Numbered from the stretch's first letter, positions 38,366-54,071 are shown. The stretch: 64,000 nt of DNA from Nemophila menziesii (GCA_029959085.1 JARWIR010000002.1:35799733-35863732); one strand, 5' to 3'. Numbers and translations are program-made. The notes: generated by a model not told the origin, from the sequence alone.

Positions 38366-39497
38366 GGTTAAGTTACATAAACAAAATGTGTAAGCCTTTT
38401 TAATCCATATATTCTATTAATATACAATAATATTATAGTGAGATTTTCTTAAAAAATGAGCCGAGTAAAGAGATTGAATATTTCTAAAAGAAAATTTGTC
38501 TATGTAATCGTGAATTTTTTTTATATACTATTTAACTATAGTTCTTTATTCTAAATGGCGGGGACCTTATATATTAAAGTTCGTGGCATCAACCGAAATC
38601 TTGTTCATGATAATTTCTATATAAATATTAGTCTATAGTGATAAAAGACAATAAATAAATATATTATATTTAGGGTAGGGATATATATTTCTATAGGGTT
38701 AGAATTATTTCTTACCTCATGTTTTTAACAAAATAGATTGAAATCTGTAAAAAAATATATTGAAGCAACCCTAAACTCTTATATGTTGAATGATTAATGA
38801 TGAGACTTCCATTTATAAGTTGGAATTTTTTTCCTATTATTTTATATTGATGAAGATACTTCTATGTAAGTTGTCTAATCGAAATTGAAATTGATCATAA
38901 CTTTAGAGAATATTAAATATGTATACATATACATGTATTTTAGATTATTTAAGTGATATCATATATTATTTAAAATTAGTCAAATATATTCTTGACTATT
39001 TTCCGATTTCTGACCAAATATTCTTGAGTTTAATGAATTTGCTGAATATTTCTGTTAGTATATATTTCATGATCACTGAAACTGTTATGATATTATAATG
39101 AGAGATAATTTATTTGTGAGCTATTTTACAAAGAAAACAAGATGATGTGAATATTGAGCAATATAACTGGAAAACTTGCTATATATGTACTTAAATATGT
39201 AACTCTTACTACATTGTTAATAGATTATTCTTGAAGAGGGAGCAAATTGTGTCCTTAGACTTCCTCCGAAGAATATAATATCCCCACGATGGTCACCTCC
39301 TTTTAACCTTGTAAAGATATGGCAACAAAAACATAGTGTTTAGGCTAAAATTAAAAGAAAAAAAATAATCATGGTGGTGGACTTGATAATCACAACAAAG
39401 ATGTGTACGAACCTTTATTTGAATTTTGTAATCCTTTCTAACATGCTTTTTTTATCTTGAGTATTTATTTCTAAATGCGAAAATTAAACGGGAAAAC

Positions 39498-40991
39498 ATT
39501 GAATCATAAAATGCTTGAATACATATTATATAATGTTATTAGTCTATGTAGTATCATACAATATCTTGTATTACACCTCTAGCGTGTAATACTTTGCAGA
39601 GTATTCATACACTACTTAATTTCTCTAAGTTATCATATGGTTGAATTCTTGTAGGTCACAATTTACTAATTGATCAGAATTGACATAATTGTTAAACTAA
39701 CAACTTTATTATTTTTACCTGTAGAACACAAGTAATGTTAAATTGTATCATATGTATCGAGAGGAAAATACATATTTGTATAAATTGACTAATAAAATAG
39801 ATGTTTAGAGATGATATTAGTGCATTACCCTTATGAGAATTATTGGTATATCTCATTAGAGTTAGTTTTAGAAACATTAAAAGAGTTTTGTATGTCTTTT
39901 CCTACATACAAATAGTCTGATGTTTTAAAACAAAACACAATTTTAAGAATCAAAATTCTTTTATTATACATTAAGAACATTCAGTCCAACAAACAACAAT
40001 CGAATATTCAAAAAATACAGTATATTGATCGGAATTTTACAAATTACGGTGTGGTTTTGTTACGCGTTGTTTATGCCCTCCTAATTTTTGAATTTTTGTA
40101 AGTTATAAAAAACTAACTTATGTCCCTCCTAAGTTTTTAAGAATTTTACTTGTTCCAAAATTTTTAAAATTTGTTTTGTTAGATTTCAGTTTTTTTCAAA
40201 TAAATATTTATTGTGTGTATAATAAAATATATAATATTTTGTATAACATGTAGAGTTATATACTAATCAAATAAAACTTATGAGGACTTGTTGTTTATTT
40301 TAGCAAAGTACCATTGATACAAGGTTTAAATAATATAGTGACGTATAATGCATTTAATAAAATAATGATCCCCATATTTAAAATTATATATTAATTTTAG
40401 TATAGATAAATTTTTGATTACAAAATTACCCTTTGACAAATAGTATATAATGACCCAAAAACACTAAACTGTAAAATAATAAAATAGCCCAGAAAGTATA
40501 TAGAATGGGGCAAATATGGTAGCCACTAGGGTTTCCTAAGGGGTAGTTGCCCGACCCTCTCTGTTCCATTTGTGCCGACAATTTCTCTACCGAAACCCTA
40601 AATATAACAACCCTCTTGTCATTCTTTATATGGTTAAAAGTATTACGCAACATGGCTGAATAATTGTTATATATGTACGTTAATATGTAATTCTTACTAC
40701 ATTAGTATTAGATTATGCTTTAAGAAGGAGCAAATTGTGTCCTACCAACTTCCTCCGAAGAATATAATATCCTCACCTTGGTAACCTCCTTTTGACCTTG
40801 TAAAGCTATATCAACAAAGAGATAGTGTTTAGGATCCAAGAAAAAATAATAATTTATTATCATTGGTGATAAAATTTATAATAATAATGAAGATATAATA
40901 CGAACAATTTCTAAAGAGTCGTAATCCCTTCTCCCATGCATTCTTTATCTAGATTATTTAGTTCTAAATAAGAAATTTTAAATGGGAAAAC
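39498..40991 (+). repeat. Monomer B10 (short type)
   Basis: Short-type monomer of 1494 bp of the right-hand, more uniform group. It shares AAATTGACTAATAAAATAG and ATTGGTATATCTCATTAG with B11. B12 and B13 read TATATCATTAG. Confidence 0.93.
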
Positions 40992-43849
40992 ATTACATCA
41001 TAAAATACTTGAATACACATTATTTAATGTTATTAGTCTATGTAGTATCATATAATATCTTGTATTAGATCTCTAACATGTAGCACTTCTCTGAATATTT
41101 ATACACAATTTATTTCTCTAAGTTATCATATGGTTGAATTCTTATAGGTCACAATTGGCTAAGTGATCAGAATAGAACAAAACTAGCGTTACATTGTATC
41201 ATAGGTATGGAGATAAAATTTCATATATGTATAAATTGTCTATGAAAATAGTTGTTTCAGAGATGAGTTTAGTGTATTACCCTATAAGAATTATGTATGT
41301 ATCTCACTAGAGTTTGTTTTTGATGGAATACACTTATAATAGTTTTAGAAAGCGTAAAATATTTTTTGTATATCTTTTCCTACGTACCATAAATCAGATG
41401 TTTTAAAAAAGAACAGAATCTTAAGAATTAAAATTTTGGTATTATAGATTAAAAAATTTAGTCAAACAACCAACTAATCAAATATCTAAAAGATAAAAAT
41501 ATTGATCGAAATTTAACAACAACAGAGAATCTATATTTTGGGTGTGTAGGAGGTGTTCAGGGCCCTCTAATTTTTGAATTTTGGTAAGCTTGAAAAATTA
41601 CCTTGTAACCCTCCAAAATTTATTAAAATTTACTTGTGTCAATATTAATAAAATTTGTTTTGTTAAATTTAAATTTTTTTAAAATAAATATTTATTGTTT
41701 GTATAACAATATATATCTTATTTTATATAACATATATACTTATATATTAATTAAAATAAAACTTATGAGGACCTATTGTTTGATTTTAGTAACGTATAGA
41801 GACCATTGATACAAGGTTTAAATAAGAATGCATTAAATAAATAAAATGGGCCGTATATTCAAAATTTTATACTAATTTTAGTATAAAAAAGTTTGATTAC
41901 TAAATTACCCTTTGACGAGTAGTATATTATGACCCAGAAACCCTAAATCATAAAATAATAGAATATCTCAGAAAATATATAGAATGAGGCAGATATGGCA
42001 GCGGCTAGGGTTTTGGGATTTCCTAAGGGTGGTTGCCCGACCCTCTATGTTCCAATTATGCCGATGATTTCACTATCAAAATCCTAAATTTAACAACCCT
42101 CTTGTAATTCTTTATATGGAGAATTTCAAATCATTATGATCATGACATTTTATTTTTCATTATATTCATTCTAAGATACTTTATGAGGCATATGAGAAAC
42201 TTTTACTGGTATCATGGCGTGGCAACTTGCATAAAATTGGTCGGTTTCCAGCCATGAACGGGTTGATTTCTATATATTAGCCTATTTTTCAGAAATTGTA
42301 GATGTTGTCCAAATATTTTAGTCGGTGTTGAGGCTATGATGAGATCTCAAATTTTAATTTTTTACTTTCTGAGCTATTTAAGGAATAGATTGAAATGATC
42401 TGCCGTAACTTGGTTGGGCAATCCAATTATTGGATATGCAAACATGGCGTGGTCGGACTCTCTATTTGTCTCTAAATAAACCTGATCTGAGCCTCAATTA
42501 AAATTGTTTCAATTTTTTTTCCTATTATTATATTCATGAGTGAGTAATTTGAGAGAATGATAAATTTTAGTGTCTAATTTAACTTTTTCTGCTAAAACAT
42601 GTGATTTCTACTATTAATATAGTTTTATTTTAAGAATCAAAGTTTTTTTAAATATATTTAGTTTCTGTTGAAGTAAAATTTAATATAGGGGTTAAGTTAC
42701 ATATAAGAAAAAAAAATGTGTAAGTCTTTTTAATCCATATATTCTCTTATTTCAATCCATATATTCTATTAATATACAATAATATTATAGTGAGATTTTC
42801 TTAAAAAATGAGCCGAGTAGAGAGATTGAATATTTCTAAAAGAAAATTTTTCTATGTAATCGTGAATTTTTTTTATATACTATTTAACTATAGTTCTTTA
42901 TTCTAAATGGCGGGGACCTCATATATTAAAGTTCGTGGCATCAACCGAAATCTTGTTCACGATAATTTCTATATAAATATTAGTCTATAGTGATAAAAGA
43001 CAATAAATAAATATATTATATTTAGGGTAGGGATATATATTTCTATAGGGTTAGAATTATTTCTTATCTCATGTTTTTAACAAAATAGATTGAAATCTGT
43101 AAAAAAATATATTGAAGCAACCCTAAACTCTTATATGTTGAATGATTAATGATGAGACTTCCATTTATAAGTTGGAATTTTTTTCCTATTATTTTATATT
43201 GATGAAGATACTTCTATGTAAGTTGTCTAATCGAAATTGAAATTGATCATAACTTTAGAGAATATTAAATATGTATACATATACATGTATTTTAGATTAT
43301 TTAAGTGATATCATATATTATTTAAAATTAGTCAAATATATTCTTGACTATTTTCCGATTTCTGACCAAATATTCTTGAGTTTAATGAATTTGCTGAATA
43401 TTTCTGTTAGTATATATTTCATGATCACTGAAACTGTTATGATATTATAATGAGAGATAATTTATTTGTGAGCTATTTTACAAAGAAAACAAGATGATGT
43501 GAATATTGAGCAATATAACTGGAAAACTTGCTATATATGTACTTAAATATGTAACTCTTACTACATTGTTAATAGATTATTCTTGAAGAGGGAGCAAATT
43601 GTGTCCTTAGACTTCCTCCGAAGAATATAATATCCCCACGATGGTCACCTCCTTTTAACCTTGTAAAGATATGGCAACAAAAACATAGTGTTTAGGCTAA
43701 AATTAAAAGAAAAAAAATAATCATGTTGGTGGACTTGATAATCACAACAAAGATGTGTACGAACCTTTATTTGAATTTTGTAATCCTTTCTAACATGCTT
43801 TTTTTATCTTGAGTATTTATTTCTAAATGCGAAAATTAAATGGGAAAAC
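40992..43849 (+). repeat. Monomer A11 (long type)
   Basis: Long-type monomer of 2858 bp. A private deletion of about 11 bp leaves TTAAATAAGAATGCATT near 41818 (others read AATAATATCGTGCGTAGAATGC). It shares GGTCGGTTTCCAGCC and AACGGGTTG near 42240 with A12 and A13 only. Confidence 0.93.
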
Positions 43850-45343
43850 ATTGAATCATAAAATGCTTGAATACATATTATATAATGTTATTAGTCTATG
43901 TAGTATCATACAATATCTTGTATTACACCTCTAGCGTGTAATACTTTGCAGAGTATTCATACACTACTTAATTTCTCTAAGTTATCATATGGTTGAATTC
44001 TTGTAGGTCACAATTTACTAATTGATCAGAATTGACATAATTGTTAAACTAACAACTTTATTATTTTTACCTGTAGAACACAAGTAATGTTAAATTGTAT
44101 CATATGTATCGAGAGGAAAATACATATTTGTATAAATTGACTAATAAAATAGATGTTTAGAGATGATATTAGTGCATTACCCTTATGAGAATTATTGGTA
44201 TATCTCATTAGAGTTAGTTTTAGAAACATTAAAAGAGTTTTGTATGTCTTTTCCTACATACAAATAGTCTGATGTTTTAAAACAAAACACAATTTTAAGA
44301 ATCAAAATTCTTTTATTATACATTAAGAACATTCAGTCCAACAAACAACAATCGAATATTCAAAAAATACAGTATATTGATCGGAATTTTACAAATTACG
44401 GTGTGGTTTTGTTACGCGGTGTTTATGCCCTCCTAATTTTTGAATTTTTGTAAGTTATAAAAAACTAACTTATGTCCCTCCTAAGTTTTTAAGAATTTTA
44501 CTTGTTCCAAAATTTTTAAAATTTGTTTTGTTAGATTTCAGTTTTTTTCAAATAAATATTTATTGTGTGTATAATAAAATATATAATATTTTGTATAACA
44601 TGTAGAGTTATATACTAATCAAATAAAACTTATGAGGACTTGTTGTTTATTTTAGCAAAGTACCATTGATACAAGGTTTAAATAATATAGTGACGTATAA
44701 TGCATTTAATAAAATAATGATCCCCATATTTAAAATTATATATTAATTTTAGTATAGATAAATTTTTGATTACAAAATTACCCTTTGACAAATAGTATAT
44801 AATGACCCAAAAACACTAAACTGTAAAATAATAAAATAGCCCAGAAAGTATATAGAATGGGGCAAATATGGTAGCCACTAGTGTTTCCTAAGGGGTAGTT
44901 GCCCGACCCTCTCTGTTCCATTTATGCCGACAATTTCTCTACCGAAACCCTAAATATAACAACCCTCTTGTCATTCTTTATATGGTTAAAAGTATTACGC
45001 AACATGGCTGAATAATTGTTATATATGTACGTTAATATGTAATTCTTACTACATTAGTATTAGATTATGCTTTAAGAAGGAGCAAATTGTGTCCTACCAA
45101 CTTCCTCCGAAGAATATAATATCCTCACCTTGGTAACCTCCTTTTGACCTTGTAAAGCTATATCAACAAAGAGATAGTGTTTAGGATCCACGAAAAAATA
45201 ATAATTTATTATCATTGGTGATAAAATTTATAATAATAATGAAGATATAATACGAACAATTTCTAAAGAGTCGTAATCCCTTCTCCCATGCATTCTTTAT
45301 CTAGATTATTTAGTTCTAAATAAGAAATTTTAAATGGGAAAAC
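43850..45343 (+). repeat. Monomer B11 (short type)
   Basis: Short-type monomer of 1494 bp, almost the same as B10. Private changes include ACTAGTGTTTCC near 44877, which alters the usual TAGGGTTT telo-box-like motif. Confidence 0.93.
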
Positions 45344-48213
45344 ATTACATCATAAAATACTTGAATACACATTATTTAATGTTATTAGTCTATGTAGTAT
45401 CATATAATATCTTGTATTAGATCTCTAACATGTAGCACTTCTCTGAATATTTATACACAATTTATTTCTCTAAGTTATCATATGGTTGAATTCTTATAGG
45501 TCACAATTGGCTAAGTGATCAGAATAGAACAAAACTAGCGTTACATTGTATCATGGGTATGGAGATAAAATTTCATATATGTATAAATTGTCTATGAAAA
45601 TAGTTGTTTCAGAGATGAGTTTAGTGTATTACCCTATAAGAATTATGTATGTATCTCACTAGAGTTGGTTTTTGATGGAATACACTTATAATAGTTTTAG
45701 AAAGCCTAAAATATTTTTTGTATATCTTTTCCTACGTACCATAAGTCAGATGTTTTAAAAAAGAACAGAATCTTAAGAATTAAAATTTTGGTATTATAGA
45801 TTAAAAAATTTAGTCAAACAACCAACTAATCAAATATCTAAAAGATAAAAATATTGATCGAAATTTAACAACAACAGAGAATCTATATTTTGGGTGTGTA
45901 GGAGGTGTTCAGGGCCCTCTATTTTTTGAATTTTGGTAAGCTTGAAAAATTACCTTGTAACCCTCCAAAATTTATTAAAATTTACTTGTGTCAATATTAA
46001 TAAAATTTGTTTTGTTAAATTTTAATTTTTTTAAAATAAATATTTATTGTTTGTATAACAATATATATCTTATTTTATATAACATATATACTTATATATT
46101 AATTAAAATAAAACTTATGAGGACCTATTGTTTGATTTTAGTAACGTATAGAGACCATTGATACAAGGTTTAAATAATATCGTGCGTAGAATGCATTAAA
46201 TAAATAAAATGGGCCGTATATTCAAAATTTTATACTAATTTTAGTATAAAAAAGTTTGATTACTAAATTACCCTTTGACGAGTAGTATATTATGACCCAG
46301 AAACCCTAAATCATAAAATAATAGAATATCTCAGAAAATATATAGAATGAGGCAGATATGGCAGCGGCTAGGGTTTTGGGATTTCCTAAGGGTGGTTGCC
46401 CGACCCTCTATGTTCCAATTATGCCGATGATTTCACTATCAAAATCCTAAATTTAACAACCCTCTTGTAATTCTTTATATGGAGAATTTCAAATCATTAT
46501 GATCATGACATTTTATTTTTCATTATATTCATTCTAAGATACTTTATGAGGCATATGAGAAACTTTTACTGGTATCATGGCGTGGCAACTTGCATAAAAT
46601 TGGTCGGTTTCCAGCCATGAACGGGTTGATTTCTATATATTAGCCTATTTTTCAGAAATTGTAGATGTTGTCCAAATATTTTAGTCGGTGTTGAGGCTAT
46701 GATGAGATCTCAAATTTTAATTTTTTACTTTCTGAGCTATTTAAGGAATAGATTGAAATGATCTGCCGTAACTTGGTTGGGCAATCCAATTATTGGATAT
46801 GCAAACATGGCGTGGTCGGACTCTCTATTTGTCTCTAAATAAACCTGATCTGAGCCTCAATTAAAATTGTTTCAATTTTTTTTCCTATTATTATATTCAT
46901 GAGTGAGTAATTTGAGAGAATGATAAATTTTAGTGTCTAATTTAACTTTTTCTGCTAAAACATGTGATTTCTACTATTAATATAGTTTTATTTTAAGAAT
47001 CAAAGTTTTTTTAAATATATTTAGTTTCTGTTGAAGTAAAATTTAATATAGGGGTTAAGTTACATATAAGAAAAAAAAATGTGTAAGTCTTTTTAATCCA
47101 TATATTCTCTTATTTCAATCCATATATTCTATTAATATACAATAATTTTATAGTGAGATTTTCTTAAAAAATGAGCCGAGTAGAGAGATTGAATATTTCT
47201 AAAAGAAAATTTTTCTATGTAATCGTGAATTTTTTTTATATACTATTTAACTATAGTTCTTTATTCTAAATGGCGGGGACCTCATATATTAAAGTTCGTG
47301 GCATCAACCGAAATCTTGTTCACGATAATTTCTATATAAATATTAGTCTATAGTGATAAAAGACAATAAATAAATATATTATATTTAGGGTAGGGATATA
47401 TATTTCTATAGGGTTAGAATTATTTCTTATCTCATGTTTTTAACAAAATAGATTGAAATCTGTAAAAAAATATATTGAAGCAACCCTAAACTCTTATATG
47501 TTGAATGATTAATGATGAGACTTCCATTTATAAGTTGGAATTTTTTTCCTATTATTTTATATTGATGAAGATACTTCTATGTAAGTTGTCTAATCGAAAT
47601 TGAAATTGATCATAACTTTAGAGAATATTAAATATGTATACATATACATGTACTTTAGATTATTTAAGTGATATCATATATTATTTAAAATTAGTCAAAT
47701 ATATTCTTGACTATTTTCCGATTTCTGACCAAATATTCTTGAGTTTAATGAATTTGCTGAATATTTCTGTTAGTATATATTTCATGATCACTGAAACTGT
47801 TATGATATTATAATGAGAGATAATTTATTTGTGAGCTATTTTACAAAGAAAACAAGATGATTTGAATATTGAGCAATATAACTGGAAAACTTGCTATATA
47901 TGTACTTAAACATGTAACTCTTACTACATTGTTAATAGATTATTCTTGAAGAGGGAGCAAATTGTGTCCTTAGACTTCCTCCGAAGAATATAATATCCCC
48001 ACGATGGTCACCTCCTTTTAACCTTGTAAAGATATGGCAACAAAAACATAGTGTTTAGGCTAAAATTAAAAGAAAAAAAATAATCATGGTGGTGGACTTG
48101 AAAATCACAACAAAGATGTGTACGAACCTTTATTTGAATGTTGTAATCCTTTCTAACATGCTTTTTTTATCTTGAGTATTTATTTCTAAATGCGAAAATT
48201 TAAATGGGAAAAC
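45344..48213 (+). repeat. Monomer A12 (long type)
   Basis: Long-type monomer of 2870 bp, nearly identical to A13 at an offset of 4364. Both have CTTAAACATGTAACTC (47908 and 52272) and GACTTGAAAATCACAAC (48095 and 52459). Confidence 0.94.
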
Positions 48214-49707
48214 ATTGAATCATAAAATGCTTGAATACATATTATATAATGTTATTAGTCTATGTAGTATCATACAATATCTTGTATTACACCTCTAGCG
48301 TGTAATACTTTGCAGAGTATTCATAGACTACTTAATTTCTCTAAGTTATCATATGGTTGAATTCTTGTAGGTCACAATTTACTAATTGATCAGAATTGAC
48401 ATAATTGTTAAACTAACAACTTTATTATTTTTACCTGTAGAACACAAGTAATGTTAAATTGTATCATATGTATCGAGAGGAAAATACATATTTGTATAAA
48501 TTGACTAATAAAATAGATGTTTAGAGATGATATTAGTGCATTACCCTTATGAGAATTATTGGTATATATCATTAGAGTTAGTTTTAGAAACATTAAAAGA
48601 GTTTTGTATGTCTTTTCCTACATACAAATAGTCTGATGTTTTAAAACAAAACACAATTTTAAGAATCAAAATTCTTTTATTATACATTAAGAACATTCAG
48701 TCCAACAAACAACAATCGAATATTCAAAAAATACAGTATATTGATCGGAATTTTACAAATTACGGTGTGGTTTTGTTACGCGGTGTTTATGCCCTCCTCA
48801 TTTTTGAATTTTTGTAAGCTATAAAAAACTAATTTATGTCCCTCCTAAGTTTTTAAGAATTTTACTTGTTCCAAAATTTTTAAAATTTGTTTTGTTAGAT
48901 TTCAGTTTTTTTCAAATAAATATTTATTGTGTGTATAATAAAATATATAATATTTTGTATAACATGTAGAGTTATATACTAATCAAATAAAACTTATAAG
49001 GACTTGTTGTTTATTTTAGCAAAGTACCATTGATACAAGGTTTAAATAATATAGTGACGTATAATGCATTTAATAAAATAATGATCCCCATATTTAAAAT
49101 TATATTTTAATTTTAGTATAGATAAAATTTTGATTACAAAATTACCCTTTGACAAATAGTATATAATGACCCAAAAACACTAAACTGTAAAATAATAAAA
49201 TAGCCCAGAAAGTATATAGAATGGGGCAAATATGGTAGCCACTAGGGTTTCGTAAGGGGTGGTTGCCCGACCCTCTCTGTTCCATTTATGCCGACAATTT
49301 CTCTATCGAAACCCTAAATATAACAACCCTCTTGTCATTCTTCATATGGTTAAAAGTATTACGCAACATGGCTGAATAATTGTTATATATGTACGTTAAT
49401 ATGTAATTCTTACTACATTAGTATTAGATTATGCTTTAAGAAGGAGCAAATTGTGTCCTACCAACTTCCTCCGAAGAATATAATATCCTCACCATGGTAA
49501 CCTCCTTTTGACCTTGTAAAGCTATATCAACAAAGAGATAGTGTTTAGGATCCAAGAAAAAATAATAATTTATTATCATTGGTGATAAACTTTATAATAA
49601 TAATGAAGATATAATACGAACAATTTCTAAAGAGTTGTAATCCCTTCTCCCATGCATTCTTTATCTAGATTATTTAGTTCTAAATAAGAAATTTTAAATG
49701 GGAAAAC
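48214..49707 (+). repeat. Monomer B12 (short type)
   Basis: Short-type monomer of 1494 bp, nearly identical to B13. Shared private variants are TTCATAGACTAC, CCCTCCTCATTTTTG and GGTTTCGTAAGGGG. Confidence 0.94.
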
Positions 49708-52577
49708 ATTACATCATAAAATACTTGAATACACATTATTTAATGTTATTAGTCTATGTAGTATCATATAATATCTTGTATTAGATCTCTAACATGTAGC
49801 ACTTCTCTGAATATTTATACACAATTTATTTCTCTAAGTTATCATATGGTTGAATTCTTATAGGTCACAATTGGCTAAGTGATCAGAATAGAACAAAACT
49901 AGCGTTACATTGTATCATGGGTATGGAGATAAAATTTCATATATGTATAAATTGTCTATGAAAATAGTTGTTTCAGAGATGAGTTTAGTGTATTACCCTA
50001 TAAGAATTATGTATGTATCTCACTAGAGTTGGTTTTTGATGGAATACACTTATAATAGTTTTAGAAAGCCTAAAATATTTTTTGTATATCTTTTCCTACG
50101 TACCATAAGTCAGATGTTTTAAAAAAGAACAGAATCTTAAGAATTAAAATTTTGGTATTATAGATTAAAAAATTTAGTCAAACAACCAACTAATCAAATA
50201 TCTAAAAGATAAAAATATTGATCGAAATTTAACAACAACAGAGAATCTATATTTTGGGTGTGTAGGAGGTGTTCAGGGCCCTCTATTTTTTGAATTTTGG
50301 TAAGCTTGAAAAATTACCTTGTAACCCTCCAAAATTTATTAAAATTTACTTGTGTCAATATTAATAAAATTTGTTTTGTTAAATTTTAATTTTTTTAAAA
50401 TAAATATTTATTGTTTGTATAACAATATATATCTTATTTTATATAACATATATACTTATATATTAATTAAAATAAAACTTATGAGGACCTATTGTTTGAT
50501 TTTAGTAACGTATAGAGACCATTGATACAAGGTTTAAATAATATCGTGCGTAGAATGCATTAAATAAATAAAATGGGCCGTATATTCAAAATTTTATACT
50601 AATTTTAGTATAAAAAAGTTTGATTACTAAATTACCCTTTGACGAGTAGTATATTATGACCCAGAAACCCTAAATCATAAAATAATAGAATATCTCAGAA
50701 AATATATAGAATGAGGCAGATATGGCAGCGGCTAGGGTTTTGGGATTTCCTAAGGGTGGTTGCCCGACCCTCTATGTTCCAATTATGCCGATGATTTCAC
50801 TATCAAAATCCTAAATTTAACAACCCTCTTGTAATTCTTTATATGGAGAATTTCAAATCATTATGATCATGACATTTTATTTTTCATTATATTCATTCTA
50901 AGATACTTTATGAGGCATATGAGAAACTTTTACTGGTATCATGGCGTGGCAACTTGCATAAAATTGGTCGGTTTCCAGCCATGAACGGGTTGATTTCTAT
51001 ATATTAGCCTATTTTTCAGAAATTGTAGATGTTGTCCAAATATTTTAGTCGGTGTTGAGGCTATGATGAGATCTCAAATTTTAATTTTTTACTTTCTGAG
51101 CTATTTAAGGAATAGATTGAAATGATCTGCCGTAACTTGGTTGGGCAATCCAATTATTGGATATGCAAACATGGCGTGGTCGGACTCTCTATTTGTCTCT
51201 AAATAAACCTGATCTGAGCCTCAATTAAAATTGTTTCAATTTTTTTTCCTATTATTATATTCATGAGTGAGTAATTTGAGAGAATGATAAATTTTAGTGT
51301 CTAATTTAACTTTTTCTGCTAAAACATGTGATTTCTACTATTAATATAGTTTTATTTTAAGAATCAAAGTTTTTTTAAATATATTTAGTTTCTGTTGAAG
51401 TAAAATTTAATATAGGGGTTAAGTTACATATAAGAAAAAAAAATGTGTAAGTCCTTTTAATCCATATATTCTCTTATTTCAATCCATATATTCTATTAAT
51501 ATACAATAATTTTATAGTGAGATTTTCTTAAAAAATGAGCCGAGTAGAGAGATTGAATATTTCTAAAAGAAAATTTTTCTATGTAATCGTGAATTTTTTT
51601 TATATACTATTTAACTATAGTTCTTTATTCTAAATGGCGGGGACCTCATATATTAAAGTTCGTGGCATCAACCGAAATCTTGTTCACGATAATTTCTATA
51701 TAAATATTAGTCTATAGTGATAAAAGACAATAAATAAATATATTATATTTAGGGTAGGGATATATATTTCTATAGGGTTAGAATTATTTCTTATCTCATG
51801 TTTTTAACAAAATAGATTGAAATCTGTAAAAAAATATATTGAAGCAACCCTAAACTCTTATATGTTGAATGATTAATGATGAGACTTCCATTTATAAGTT
51901 GGAATTTTTTTCCTATTATTTTATATTGATGAAGATACTTCTATGTAAGTTGTCTAATCGAAATTGAAATTGATCATAACTTTAGAGAATATTAAATATG
52001 TATACATATACATGTACTTTAGATTATTTAAGTGATATCATATATTATTTAAAATTAGTCAAATATATTCTTGACTATTTTCCGATTTCTGACCAAATAT
52101 TCTTGAGTTTAATGAATTTGCTGAATATTTCTGTTAGTATATATTTCATGATCACTGAAACTGTTATGATATTATAATGAGAGATAATTTATTTGTGAGC
52201 TATTTTACAAAGAAAACAAGATGATTTGAATATTGAGCAATATAACTGGAAAACTTGCTATATATGTACTTAAACATGTAACTCTTACTACATTGTTAAT
52301 AGATTATTCTTGAAGAGGGAGCAAATTGTGTCCTTAGACTTCCTCCGAAGAATATAATATCCCCACGATGGTCACCTCCTTTTAACCTTGTAAAGATATG
52401 GCAACAAAAACATAGTGTTTAGGCTAAAATTAAAAGAAAAAAAATAATCATGGTGGTGGACTTGAAAATCACAACAAAGATGTGTACGAACCTTTATTTG
52501 AATGTTGTAATCCTTTCTAACATGCTTTTTTTATCTTGAGTATTTATTTCTAAATGCGAAAATTTAAATGGGAAAAC
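49708..52577 (+). repeat. Monomer A13 (long type)
   Basis: Long-type monomer of 2870 bp. The only A12/A13 difference I found is GTAAGTCCTTTTAATCC near 51450 against GTAAGTCTTTTTAATCC near 47086. Confidence 0.94.
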
Positions 52578-54071
52578 ATTGAATCATAAAATGCTTGAAT
52601 ACATATTATATAATGTTATTAGTCTATGTAGTATCATACAATATCTTGTATTACACCTCTAGCGTGTAATACTTTGCAGAGTATTCATAGACTACTTAAT
52701 TTCTCTAAGTTATCATATGGTTGAATTCTTGTAGGTCACAATTTACTAATTGATCAGAATTGACATAATTGTTAAACTAACAACTTTATTATTTTTACCT
52801 GTAGAACACAAGTAATGTTAAATTGTATCATATGTATCGAGAGGAAAATACATATTTGTATAAATTGACTAATAAAATAGATGTTTAGAGATGATATTAG
52901 TGCATTACCCTTATGAGAATTATTGGTATATATCATTAGAGTTAGTTTTAGAAACATTAAAAGAGTTTTGTATGTCTTTTCCCACATACAAATAGTCTGA
53001 TGTTTTAAAACAAAACACAATTTTAAGAATCAAAATTCTTTTATTATACATTAAGAACATTCAGTCCAACAAACAACAATCGAATATTCAAAAAATACAG
53101 TATATTGATCGGAATTTTACAAATTACGGTGTGGTTTTGTTACGCGGTGTTTATGCCCTCCTCATTTTTGAATTTTTGTAAGCTATAAAAAACTAATTTA
53201 TGTCCCTCCTAAGTTTTTAAGAATTTTACTTGTTCCAAAATTTTTAAAATTTGTTTTGTTAGATTTCAGTTTTTTTCAAATAAATATTTATTGTGTGTAT
53301 AATAAAATATATAATATTTTGTATAACATGTAGAGTTATATACTAATCAAATAAAACTTATGAGGACTTGTTGTTTATTTTAGCAAAGTACCATTGATAC
53401 AAGGTTTAAATAATATAGTGCCGTATAATGCATTTAATAAAATAATGATCCCCATATTTAAAATTATATTTTAATTTTAGTATAGATAAAATTTTGATTA
53501 CAAAATTACCCTTTGACAAATAGTATATAATGACCCAAAAACACTAAACTGTAAAATAATAAAATAGCCCAGAAAGTATATAGAATGGGGCAAATATGGT
53601 AGCCACTAGGGTTTCGTAAGGGGTGGTTGCCCGACCCTCTCTGTTCCATTTATGCCGACAATTTCTCTATCGAAACCCTAAATATAACAACCCTCTTGTC
53701 ATTCTTTATATGGTTAAAAGTATTACGCAACATGGCTGAATAATTGTTATATATGTACGTTAATATGTAATTCTTACTACATTAGTATTAGATTATGCTT
53801 TAAGAAGGAGCAAATTGTGTCCTACCAACTTCCTCCGAAGAATATAATATCCTCACCATGGTAACCTCCTTTTGACCTTGTAAAGCTATATCAACAAAGA
53901 GATAGTGTTTAGGATCCAAGAAAAAATAATAATTTATTATCATTGGTGATAAACTTTATAATAATAATGAAGATATAATACGAACAATTTCTAAAGAGTT
54001 GTAATCCCTTCTCCCATGCATTCTTTATCTAGATTATTTAGTTCTAAATAAGAAATTTTAAATGGGAAAAC
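52578..54071 (+). repeat. Monomer B13 (short type)
   Basis: Short-type monomer of 1494 bp. It differs from B12 at four sites that I found: TTCCCACATAC near 52979, CTTATGAGG near 53358, GTGCCGTATAATG near 53419 and TTTATATGG near 53706. Confidence 0.94.

Larger units (their letters stand above)
36382..39497 (+). repeat. Monomer A10 (long type, interrupted by a SINE)
   Basis: 3116 bp including a 307-bp SINE and a 10-bp duplication. A 43-bp deletion at about 37306 (ATTACTAAAT/CATAAAATAATAG) removed the TACCCTTTGACG...AACCCTAAAT segment between two CTAAAT repeats. Around 38366-38420 it lacks the 22-bp duplication that A11-A16 have. Confidence 0.93.

Noticed and set aside
40426..40653. Minus-strand 75-codon frame in B10
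   Set aside because: It is open only in this copy of the monomer; sister copies break it. It has no recognisable domain.
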